This document shows positions 45,157-53,041 of a stretch of DNA of 64,000 nt, one piece after another. The translations under genes were made by a program, and so were the position numbers. Location of the stretch: contig JACKHN010000022.1 in assembly GCA_020638975.1 (NCBI GenBank), positions 46,703-110,702 of the forward strand. Direction: 5' to 3'. Each line of letters opens with the position of its first letter. The first letter of the stretch is position 1. The stretch comes from Planctomycetaceae bacterium. GTDB lineage: Bacteria; Planctomycetota; Planctomycetia; Pirellulales; Pirellulaceae. The notes under the pieces are model-generated. The model saw only the letters and a list, made by a program, of their open reading frames with translations. It did no database searches and was not told the origin of the DNA.

Positions 45157-46637
45157 TACTTAGTGACCGTGATCAGCCGATCTTCGGGATCTTCTGACAA
45201 GATCAGACCACGGAACTGAACTTCCTGCGGAACTTTGTTGGAATGGAGCTGCAAGCCGATCGGCCCGGCTTCGCAATACTCGGGCATTGGATCTTCCCAA
45301 TCAGCGACCTCCTGGCCATTCACCGCGAAGCGAATTCGATTGCCGATCGCGAGGATTTCCATGCGATTCCAATCGCCTACCCGATCCACCTTCTTCGCGC
45401 GGCCATCGTCCTTGTAAATCGAATTGCGACGGTACAGATCGTAGAATCCCCAATTGCTCGGGAACATGACGAGATGTCCTTGATAGGAATGCGTCTCGCC
45501 GTCCTTCTCGAACTTCTTTCCCCAGATCGCGATGCCCGAGTGCATCTTCGATTCGGCGAGTTTTCCTTCGTAGACGAGCCGGAAGTTTCGATACTTCTTT
45601 TCGGTCAGCAGGTACGTGCTGACTTTCGGCGCATTTTCTGCGCTATTCTTCGCGATGATCACGCCGTCATTGATTGAGAAGTACTTGTCAGCATGGCCTT
45701 CCCAACCGGTGAAGTCCTTGCCATTGAACAACGCGACCGGCTTCTCGCTGGCTGGAAACTGGATGCTCTTCGACCAATCAGCGACCTTTGGCGAAGGACT
45801 ATCGGCATTCTCGAAGCTGAAAGGAGCTTTGCCCGTGCCGGCGTATCCTGCGACTGGCGTGCCGTCCGCATTTAGTTTTTTAACCGTCCACAAAACGCCT
45901 CGCGAAACGGTATCGAGCCATTCGTCTGCCATCATCGTCTCGTTGTGATGACCCAGCGTTGTCCCGAACACACGAACGTTGTCGTAGTCGTTAATCCAAA
46001 TGCAAGGTTGATCCGACTCCGTTTCAGGACTATAGGCGGCAGCGAGCGGTGTGCAATTCGGCCAGATGTTTTCGATCACGTACAATTCGCCGTTGGGAGT
46101 CTTCCACACCTCGGGAAAGCCGGCCATGATCGGATTGTCGGCAGCGAGATTGCGGACGTCGAGCGATCGTTTAGCTTTCTCGTGTCGTCGTGAGGTTACG
46201 CCGATCAGCTTCCGCCATTCGTCGGTTTGTGCGACGCGATAGGAATGCATCGCACAATGGACAAACACCGCCGCGGCTCCGCTGCGTTTGTGCTCGTTGA
46301 CAATTCCCTCGACGAACTCCACATCTTCGATCGCGCCAAAGCATTCGTTGTGAACGACGACGTCATACCCGTCACTCCAATTCGGCTTTGCATACACCGA
46401 GACTTTGTGGCTCTTCCCATTCTCGTCGCCCTCGTGGACTATGTCCCAGGAGATGCTGATCCGTTGGCTCAATCCCTCGCTGATAATTAGTTTCTGTCGC
46501 GGATAGTCATGGCAGCAGCCGCCTGCCACGATCAAGCCTTTGAGCTTTGTCTGTGCGTCCTCCGCAGCGAATGAACCAGGGGCGAGTAATGCGACGAGTA
46601 GAATCGCTGCCATCGAATTGCGGAGGTCAAAGTTCAT
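45156..46637 (-). CDS. Secreted ThuA + DUF1080 (3-keto-disaccharide hydrolase-like) protein
   Basis: This 493-residue protein has a signal peptide (MNFDLRNSMAAILLVALLAP, cut after FAA), then a ThuA-like domain (about 30-260; LKGLIVAGGCCHDYPRQKLI, VFVHCAMHSYR, VFGTTLGHHNETMM). A DUF1080 beta-sandwich follows (about 300-490; LFNGKDFTGWEGHADKYFSI, GIAIWGKKFE, GPIGLQLHSNKVPQEVQFRG). DUF1080 proteins hydrolyse or bind sugars, and ThuA domains are trehalose-utilisation related; the combination is common in planctomycetes. The start is by signal peptide; its ribosome site is weak. Confidence 0.88.
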   Translation of the reverse strand: MNFDLRNSMAAILLVALLAPGSFAAEDAQTKLKGLIVAGGCCHDYPRQKLIISEGLSQRISISWDIVHEGDENGKSHKVSVYAKPNWSDGYDVVVHNECFGAIEDVEFVEGIVNEHKRSGAAAVFVHCAMHSYRVAQTDEWRKLIGVTSRRHEKAKRSLDVRNLAADNPIMAGFPEVWKTPNGELYVIENIWPNCTPLAAAYSPETESDQPCIWINDYDNVRVFGTTLGHHNETMMADEWLDTVSRGVLWTVKKLNADGTPVAGYAGTGKAPFSFENADSPSPKVADWSKSIQFPASEKPVALFNGKDFTGWEGHADKYFSINDGVIIAKNSAENAPKVSTYLLTEKKYRNFRLVYEGKLAESKMHSGIAIWGKKFEKDGETHSYQGHLVMFPSNWGFYDLYRRNSIYKDDGRAKKVDRVGDWNRMEILAIGNRIRFAVNGQEVADWEDPMPEYCEAGPIGLQLHSNKVPQEVQFRGLILSEDPEDRLITVTK

Positions 46638-46762
46638 GAGAGGTCTCGTGGTCCGGGAAAGATCCAAGCGGAAAGCAACAGTTCGCTATCTTATCCAGTG
46701 GAAGTCGACATTCAAGCGAAGGAAACGTGCGCCGAAGGTTTTTCCTCGCGTTTTCTGATTAG

Positions 46763-46858
46763 AATGATGATCGCGTTCGTCAAGACAAACCGGAAGTCTA
46801 CTTTCAGGATCCCGATGGCATTACCTTCCAATTGGAAAGCAAGGACTATCGCGGGTGA
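46763..46858 (+). pseudogene. C-terminal remnant of a VOC/glyoxalase-family gene
   Basis: A frame open only from a TAG at 46760 ends PEVYFQDPDGITFQLESKDY, RG, stop at 46858. The block VYFxDPDGIxxQL is the hallmark C-terminal beta-alpha-beta end of VOC proteins (glyoxalase, bleomycin-resistance dioxygenases), with the metal-ligand Glu after QL. The first part of the gene is missing. No start or ribosome site exists. Confidence 0.6.
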
Positions 46859-46889
46859 TGGAGCCAAGTCGCGCAGGTTACTTCGGTCT

Positions 46890-47014
46890 AGGAGTCTGTT
46901 CGGATACCGTGCGCTGTCATGTACGACGGCTCTCCGTAGTCGTCGAATCGTTGCCAATCCGTTGACCGACGGGCTTCGGAGGCCCGTCGTACGTATTTAA
47001 CCGGACAGGCTCCT
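46890..47014. mobile_element. 125-bp element with outer inverted repeats around a GTACGAYGG hairpin (copy 4)
   Basis: Outer arms AGGAGTCTGTTCGGATA (46890-46906) and TAACCGGACAGGCTCCT (46998-47014) are inverted copies matching at 14 of 17 positions. Inside, 46921-46945 and 46967-46992 form the GTACGACGG hairpin of the dispersed family. The element ends 34 bp upstream of the next gene's start. It has no coding capacity; I call it MITE-like. Confidence 0.7.
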
Positions 47015-47048
47015 GGTGGCCTCATCTTTCAATCGACAGGAATGCAAT

Positions 47049-49970
47049 TTGAAAAGTCTAGAAATCATTGGTCGAGTCGTTCTGCTGCTGTCTGTGACAA
47101 CCGCTTCGCTAACCACGCAGAAAATCGCAGTCGCCGAGCAATCAGACGAGCCGCAAGCTGGAAGTTTACCCCACACGGCACCTCGCACCGACATCAAGAT
47201 CAGCGGTGTCTATCCACATCTGACGACCTACGGCGTCTATAGCGAGAATGGCGCTCACTATAAGTCGGGGCACAACGAATGCGGTATCGGTGCCATCGTG
47301 CCTTGGGCGGGCAAGTTGTGGATGGTGAACTATGCGCCGCACATGCCCAATGGCAGTGAGCACAAACTGTACTCAATCGACCCCGATTTGAGTCAGCCGA
47401 TGACGGTACATCCAGAAAGCGTTGGGGGCACGCCTGCGGGACGGATGATTCACGCGGAGTCACATCAATTGCTGATCGCTCACTATTTGATCGACGCGAA
47501 AGGCACCGTGCGAGTCATCTCGCCGAAGGAGATGCCGATCCGAGTGACTGCCATCGCACGACATCTGACCGATCCGGCGAACATGGTTTACTACGTCGAC
47601 ATGGAAGGATCGATCTGGGAAGCGAATGTTCACACGTTGGCCGTAAAGCGGCTCTTCAAGAAACCAGTTCCTGGTTGGCACGGCAAAGGCGGATACACTT
47701 CGCAGGGAAGACTCGTCGTTTCCAACAATGGTGAACTTCACGTTGGTAATTACAACGATGTCCTTGTCGGCGGCAAAGCCGAGACTAAGGAGGAGCGTGG
47801 CGTACTCGCAGAGTACAACGGCAATGATTGGAAGATTGTTGAGAGGCGTCAGTTTACGGAAGTTACTGGCCCTAGCGGCATTGCGGGCGGCAGTGACGGA
47901 GATGATCCGATTTGGTCAATCGGTTGGGATCGCCGCAGCTTGAGATTGAAGTTGCTCGATGGCGGAACGTGGCAAACGTTTCTCCTGCCGAAAGCTGCGT
48001 TTTGTAACGACGCGAGCCACGGCTGGTATACCGAATGGCCTCGCATCCGTGAGATTACAAATGGTCGCTGGATGATGGACATGCACGGCATGTTCTTTGA
48101 CTTCCCGAGGGCATTCTCCGCCGCAAACACTGCTGGCATTCGTCCCATCGCGAGCCACCTTCGTTATGTGCCCGACTTTTGTGAATGGAACGGGCAACTT
48201 GTGTTGGCATCCGACGAGACGAGCATTCAAGGCAATCCGCTGGCAGGACAGCCGCAAAGTAATCTCTGGTTCGGTTCGTACGAAGACTTGAAGTCTTGGG
48301 GGCCAGCGAGCGCTTACGGCGGACCTTGGGTCGGCGACAACGTTAAGAGAGGTGTGCCTTCCGATCCCTTCCTGATTGCTGGATTCGATCGACGAATCTT
48401 ACACCTTGCGGTCGGTCGGGGAATCGATGACAAGTTGCCGAAGTACGGATTTCGAGCCTCGGACCAACAACCAATTCACAGTCTGCCTGCAGAGTTAGCC
48501 TCGCTTCCACGAGTCACCGTGAATCGAGGTGACTGGCATAAACCGGCACCGGGATACTCGTTCACGATCGATGCGCCAGCGACGATCTACTTGGCGGTCG
48601 ATGAACGTGGCAACCCGATGTTGAGTGAAGAATGGAAAGTCACGTCGATGACGCTAGCTTGGGGCGAGAACCATCGAGACATCATTTTTCAACAATCGTT
48701 CGAAGCGGGGTTGGTCGAGATCCCCAGCAACGCCACCGAACATACGAAAGGCTCATTCGGAATGCCGCACACGGCATTCGTCGACTCAGGCGGCGGTTCG
48801 GGTGAAATCAAACCAAACGGTGGCGCGAGTGTTACGCAGCCAGTCCAATACGCAGACGCTGACGTCGCTGCGAACGAGGAGCCACTTGAATTCCGATTGG
48901 AGATTGATCACCAAGGGAACGGCGAGTGGACGCTCCTAAAGACGATCGTCATGGACGGCGACTATCTTGTGCACGAATTGCCCACCGGCCTCGAAGCCGA
49001 ATGGATTCGTATTGCCGCGAATCAGGATTGCGTTGCGACCGCGTACTTTCATTTGACTGATGCGGAACGGCCCGATCGTTCATCCGACGCGGCCATGTTC
49101 TCTTGTTTGGCAGATGTTGATTCTGAAGAGGTATTGTCCGCCGTTGTCTATCCGGCCAAGAAGAACCGCAACCTTCAACTGATCACTAGCGACGAGCGAT
49201 CGCTTCAGTTCACAAAGAGCGGCTTTGAGTTCATTGCCGATGAAGAAGATGCGGAATTAAAAAAGCTGCTCGAGGTCGAAGCCGAATTCACCGTCGATGA
49301 TGCTTCGGTGATCTTAGCAGCTGGCGGCAAGCGATTGCGATTGCCAAAGGGCGACGTCGCATTCGACACGCCGTTCGCCGCTGGCTGGCCGCGCGGCAGT
49401 CGCGAAGTCGAATCGGAGCGCCACCTGGCGAACTTCCACGGCACGTTCTACGAAGTTCCGCTGATCACAAACGGATCGCCACCCGCTTGGCATCAGATGC
49501 GTCCCGTAGCGAGCCACGCTAAGCAGATCATGGACTTTTGTTCCTGGAACGGATTGCTCGTGCTATCGGGCATCCGCTCGGACGCGACGCCCGGCGACCA
49601 TGTATTCATCGACTCACAGCAACAAGCTGGTTTGTGGTTCGGAGGCGTTGATGACTTGTGGAAGCTTGGCAAGCCAGTCGGCCGAGGCGGCCCGTGGCTC
49701 GACTCAACGGTTCAAGCGGACGAACCGTCCGATGCGTATCTGATGACAGGTTATGACAGGAAGACACTAACGCTGAAGGCGGACCGCGATGTCCGGATTA
49801 TTGTCGAAGTGGATGTCGATCATCAAACCGGATGGCATGCCTGCGAGATGTTCAGCGTCAAGGCTGGCGAGCCCATCAGCTACGAATTTCCAAACACCTT
49901 TAGTGCCCATTGGATCCGATTCATCGCGAGCGCAGATTGTACAGCAACGGCTTGGTTGAAATACGAGTAG
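47049..49970 (+). CDS. Large secreted protein with an internal duplication, unknown function
   Basis: The TTG at 47049 (preceded by CAGGAATGC) gives 973 residues with a signal peptide (LKSLEIIGRVVLLLSVTTAS). Most of the protein is beta-rich, like a propeller or lectin fold. Two regions are clearly homologous: one near residues 335-457 (MHGMFFDFP, ASHLRYVPDFCEWNGQLVL, WFGSYEDLKSWG, GGPWVGDNV, DPFLIAGFDRRILHL). The other is near 795-912 (FHGTFYEVP, ASHAKQIMDFCSWNGLLVL, WFGGVDDLWKLG, GGPWLDSTV, DAYLMTGYDRKTLTL). I recall similar planctomycete proteins without known function. It may bind a polymer. Confidence 0.75.
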   Translation: MKSLEIIGRVVLLLSVTTASLTTQKIAVAEQSDEPQAGSLPHTAPRTDIKISGVYPHLTTYGVYSENGAHYKSGHNECGIGAIVPWAGKLWMVNYAPHMPNGSEHKLYSIDPDLSQPMTVHPESVGGTPAGRMIHAESHQLLIAHYLIDAKGTVRVISPKEMPIRVTAIARHLTDPANMVYYVDMEGSIWEANVHTLAVKRLFKKPVPGWHGKGGYTSQGRLVVSNNGELHVGNYNDVLVGGKAETKEERGVLAEYNGNDWKIVERRQFTEVTGPSGIAGGSDGDDPIWSIGWDRRSLRLKLLDGGTWQTFLLPKAAFCNDASHGWYTEWPRIREITNGRWMMDMHGMFFDFPRAFSAANTAGIRPIASHLRYVPDFCEWNGQLVLASDETSIQGNPLAGQPQSNLWFGSYEDLKSWGPASAYGGPWVGDNVKRGVPSDPFLIAGFDRRILHLAVGRGIDDKLPKYGFRASDQQPIHSLPAELASLPRVTVNRGDWHKPAPGYSFTIDAPATIYLAVDERGNPMLSEEWKVTSMTLAWGENHRDIIFQQSFEAGLVEIPSNATEHTKGSFGMPHTAFVDSGGGSGEIKPNGGASVTQPVQYADADVAANEEPLEFRLEIDHQGNGEWTLLKTIVMDGDYLVHELPTGLEAEWIRIAANQDCVATAYFHLTDAERPDRSSDAAMFSCLADVDSEEVLSAVVYPAKKNRNLQLITSDERSLQFTKSGFEFIADEEDAELKKLLEVEAEFTVDDASVILAAGGKRLRLPKGDVAFDTPFAAGWPRGSREVESERHLANFHGTFYEVPLITNGSPPAWHQMRPVASHAKQIMDFCSWNGLLVLSGIRSDATPGDHVFIDSQQQAGLWFGGVDDLWKLGKPVGRGGPWLDSTVQADEPSDAYLMTGYDRKTLTLKADRDVRIIVEVDVDHQTGWHACEMFSVKAGEPISYEFPNTFSAHWIRFIASADCTATAWLKYE

Positions 49971-49992
49971 CGGACATAAGTCTGACAGACCA

Positions 49993-50469
49993 CTAATCGT
50001 ACATTTGACCGAGGCTCGTCAGTGCCGAATCGTTAAACAGATTGTACTTGGCAATCACTTCGGCGGACGAACTTGAGTAGGGGACCCTCGCTCGGACAAT
50101 GCCGACATCGCGGTTGTACCAGTAGGCTCCATAATTATCGAGCGTCTTGTGACTCGGGTGTGTTCGATCATGACCCGAAAAGACATGCACATCAGGGATC
50201 GCACCACCGTTCAGCGGATGGTGTGGAATCTTGTTGCCACGAAACCAAGCCGGGTTGATCGTCGCCGGATAACTGCCGGTCAAGGCATACTGCAAATCGA
50301 TCTGGTCCTGGATCGTCCTCAGCGACAGGCGAATCGTCGTTAGCTCGCTGTCGTCCGTTCGACTGACAACCTTAGGGTACGCAACGGCAGCGAGAATCCC
50401 CAAAATGAGGACCACGACGACCAATTCAACGAGTGTAAACCCGCGATGGTTTGTGTGAAATCGCTGCAC
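49993..50469 (-). CDS. Type II secretion pseudopilin, GspG-like
   Basis: This 158-residue protein has the prepilin signal HTNHRGFTLVELVVVVLILG: cleavage between G10 and F11, with Glu at +5. The long hydrophobic N-terminal helix continues into ILAAVAYPKVVSR. The C-terminal domain has the GspG-like pattern (IQDQIDLQYALTGSYPATIN, then GVNNYGAYWYNRDVGI-like beta strands). It is processed by a prepilin peptidase, which is not in the window. The start is GTG 50469. It is a lone pseudopilin gene and convergent with the large secreted-protein gene, 22 bp apart. Confidence 0.9.
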   Translation of the reverse strand: MQRFHTNHRGFTLVELVVVVLILGILAAVAYPKVVSRTDDSELTTIRLSLRTIQDQIDLQYALTGSYPATINPAWFRGNKIPHHPLNGGAIPDVHVFSGHDRTHPSHKTLDNYGAYWYNRDVGIVRARVPYSSSSAEVIAKYNLFNDSALTSLGQMYD

Positions 50470-50614
50470 GAACAGGTAACCCGACGATCAGTAACTATGA
50501 CTTTGCCCACTTCAAGCCTAGCATTCTCGTCAATCCGATCGCACAATGGTCCAAGAACCGGGTGTTACGACCAGAATATCCTGCGTAAACTGACTAAGAG
50601 CATATTCACAACTC

Positions 50615-50688
50615 GTACGACGGGCGCCCACGTCCGTCGAATTGCGAGAGATTTCCCAAGACTCGACGGACGTGGAGGTCTTTCGTAC
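50615..50688. repeat. GTACGAYGG hairpin repeat, copy 5
   Basis: Arms at 50615-50639 and 50664-50688 start GTACGA and end CACGTCCGTCG at the loop. The outer ends match the family, while the inner halves have different bases from the other copies, so the palindrome is kept but the sequence is not. It lies upstream of the second FAD/golvesin gene. The rest of the gap 50470-50772 shows nothing clear. Confidence 0.75.
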
Positions 50689-50772
50689 GAGCTAGGAAGT
50701 CACGCCCTTGGAAGACGCCGCGACACGAAACGGACAACAAACGACTCCACTTGGCCAGAAGATCAATCCACC

Positions 50773-53037
50773 ATGAATCTGAAATACTCACTAGCATTAC
50801 TCTTAGTTTTTCCGTCTTCTCTGTTTGCTGCGGACGCCGTACTCGTCGAAGCCGAAAGCTTCGCCAATCACGGCGGCTGGGTATTGGATACACAGTTCAT
50901 CGACAACATGGGCTCGCCCTATTTGTTAGCGCACGGCATGGGGCGACCGCTGCCCGATGCCACGACAGAAGTAACGTTCCCGTCGACCGGTGTGTATCAC
51001 GTCTTCGTTCGCACCAAAGACTGGGTAGCTCACTGGGACGCGCCGGGAGCTCCCGGAAAGTTCAAGTTACTCGTTGACGGCAAACCACTCGCGGAGACTT
51101 TCGGCACCAAAGGCAAAGACTGGTCCTGGCATGATGGAGGCACCGTCAACATCGACAAGGAAACGTCAACCGTCGCTTTGCACGATCTGACGGGATTCGA
51201 TGGTCGCTGCGACGCGATCTTGTTCACGAAGTCGACCGAGCCGCCTCCGAGCGATGGCAAGATCCTGCCAAAATGGCGACGCGAGTTGTTGGGACTTAGC
51301 GACAAGCCGATCGAGAAATCTGGCTATGATCTCGTCGTGGTTGGCGGTGGATATTCCGGAATGGGATCAGCGTTGTCGGCAGCTCGCATGGGTTGCAAGG
51401 TTGCTTTGATTCAGAACCGCCCGGTGCTGGGAGGCAACGGATCGAGCGAAGTTCGTGTCTGGGCGATGGGCTTGATTCGTCGCGGCGAGTTTCCGCGAAT
51501 TGGCGAGATTATCGATGAGTTTGCCGACAAAGCAACGAAGTCGCCCGGTCGTGCCGATGAGTTTGGCGATGACTTGAAAGAACAGATCGTTCGCGCGGAG
51601 AAGAACATTGACTTGTTCTTGAATCACCACGCCTATAAGGTCGACCGCGATAACAAACGCATCGCAGCGGTTCATGCGTTCGACACGGTCACCAGCGAAC
51701 ACACACGATTCAGCGGCAAGCTGTTCGTCGACTGTACTGGCCATGGCACCATCGGCTACTTGGCAGAAGCCGACTGGGAAATGGAAGAGACGGGCCGCAT
51801 GGGCATGAGCAACATGTGGGTTTGGGACGAAATCGATCAACCAACCACGTTCCCAGAAACGCCTTGGGCACTCGATTTGGAAATGAAGGACTTTCCGTAT
51901 CCGCGCGAGCATCACGGCCAGTGGTTTTGGGAGAGTGGCTTCGACAAAGATCCGCTGGGCGGTGCCGAATCGATTCGCGATTGGAACCTGCGAGCTGTCT
52001 ATGGTGCCTTCAACGCGATGAAGAATCGCGATGGTGCCGAGCAACACAAGAATGCCGTTTTGCAGTGGATCGCATTTATCGGCGGGCCTCGCGAGTCGCG
52101 TCGCTTAATGGGTGATGTAGTCCTCACTCAGGAAGATATCGTCACGAAGAAACAATTCAACGACGGCTGCGTGCCGAGTACGTGGTCGATCGATCTGCAC
52201 TATCCCAAAGAACAGTACGCCGAAAAATTCCCCGACAATCCGTTCATCTCAATTGCAGTTCACGATCGCCGCATCGATCGGACGTTCGGCTATCCCGTTC
52301 CCTACCGTTGCTTCTATTCTCGCAACATCGAGAACTTGTTCATGGCGGGGCGCAACATTAGTGTCACGCACGAGGCGCTTGGCACGACTCGCGTCATGAA
52401 AACCTGCGGCATGATGGGCGAAGTCGTCGGCAAAGCCGCTTCGATCTGTACGCTGCACGATTGCATGCCTCGCGAAGTCTATACGCATTACCTCGATGAC
52501 TTGAAGCAACTGCTACATCTCCCTGGACAGGCTCGTCGTGAGACCGTGTTTGACAAAATCCAAATGCCCGAGAACGTGCTTCCCGCAAGTGCGACAGGAC
52601 CGCCATCGGGTATCGATCCAAAGTCGCTACCGGGAATCGTGATGGACGATGTGGATGCGATCAAATCAGGTAACTGGGCTTCCGGAACTGGCTTGAAAGG
52701 TTACGTCGGGTACGGATACCTGTACGCCTCGGCTGGCAGCAATGCCACAATCAAATTCGCTCCAGTCGTGAAAGAGGCGGGCACGTACGAAGTGCGACTT
52801 GGTTATGGGCATCATGAGAATCGAGGAAAGACCGTGCCCGTGACCGTTCGTGTTGGCGACACCGAGACCGCCCATACGATCGACATGACAAAGCCCGCTC
52901 CTCTGGAGAACGGCTTCATCTCGCTGGGCAATGTGACGCTGAAGGCTGGCGATTTTTGCCGTGTGACCGTATCGACCGATGGCGCAGGCGGAAACGCTCA
53001 CGCCGACGCAGTGCAATTGCTCCCGGTCAAGGAATAG
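50773..53037 (+). CDS. Secreted FAD-dependent oxidoreductase flanked by two golvesin-like domains
   Basis: This 754-residue protein starts at ATG 50773 with a signal peptide (MNLKYSLALLLVFPSSLFAA). An N-terminal beta-sandwich (about 20-155; VLVEAESFANHGGWVLDTQF, GVYHVFVRTKDWVA) precedes the FAD domain (YDLVVVGGGYSGMGSALSAA, VLGGNGSSEVRVWAMGL, FVDCTGHGTIGYLAEADWEM). A C-terminal golvesin-like domain ends it (ASAGSNATIKFAPVVKEAGT, FISLGNVTL). It is a relative of the gene at 30605, which has only the C-terminal binding domain. It is likely an extracytoplasmic sugar-linked oxidoreductase. The FMN membrane protein starts 4 bp after its stop. Confidence 0.85.
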   Translation: MNLKYSLALLLVFPSSLFAADAVLVEAESFANHGGWVLDTQFIDNMGSPYLLAHGMGRPLPDATTEVTFPSTGVYHVFVRTKDWVAHWDAPGAPGKFKLLVDGKPLAETFGTKGKDWSWHDGGTVNIDKETSTVALHDLTGFDGRCDAILFTKSTEPPPSDGKILPKWRRELLGLSDKPIEKSGYDLVVVGGGYSGMGSALSAARMGCKVALIQNRPVLGGNGSSEVRVWAMGLIRRGEFPRIGEIIDEFADKATKSPGRADEFGDDLKEQIVRAEKNIDLFLNHHAYKVDRDNKRIAAVHAFDTVTSEHTRFSGKLFVDCTGHGTIGYLAEADWEMEETGRMGMSNMWVWDEIDQPTTFPETPWALDLEMKDFPYPREHHGQWFWESGFDKDPLGGAESIRDWNLRAVYGAFNAMKNRDGAEQHKNAVLQWIAFIGGPRESRRLMGDVVLTQEDIVTKKQFNDGCVPSTWSIDLHYPKEQYAEKFPDNPFISIAVHDRRIDRTFGYPVPYRCFYSRNIENLFMAGRNISVTHEALGTTRVMKTCGMMGEVVGKAASICTLHDCMPREVYTHYLDDLKQLLHLPGQARRETVFDKIQMPENVLPASATGPPSGIDPKSLPGIVMDDVDAIKSGNWASGTGLKGYVGYGYLYASAGSNATIKFAPVVKEAGTYEVRLGYGHHENRGKTVPVTVRVGDTETAHTIDMTKPAPLENGFISLGNVTLKAGDFCRVTVSTDGAGGNAHADAVQLLPVKE

Positions 53038-53041
53038 ATGC

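Larger units (their letters stand above)
46638..47048. other. 411-bp intergenic region with a gene remnant and a repeat
   Basis: This gap separates the ThuA-DUF1080 gene from the large secreted-protein gene. It holds the C-terminal remnant of a VOC-family gene (46763-46858) and a TIR-flanked hairpin element (46890-47014), both listed separately. Nothing else is recognisable. Confidence 0.6.
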
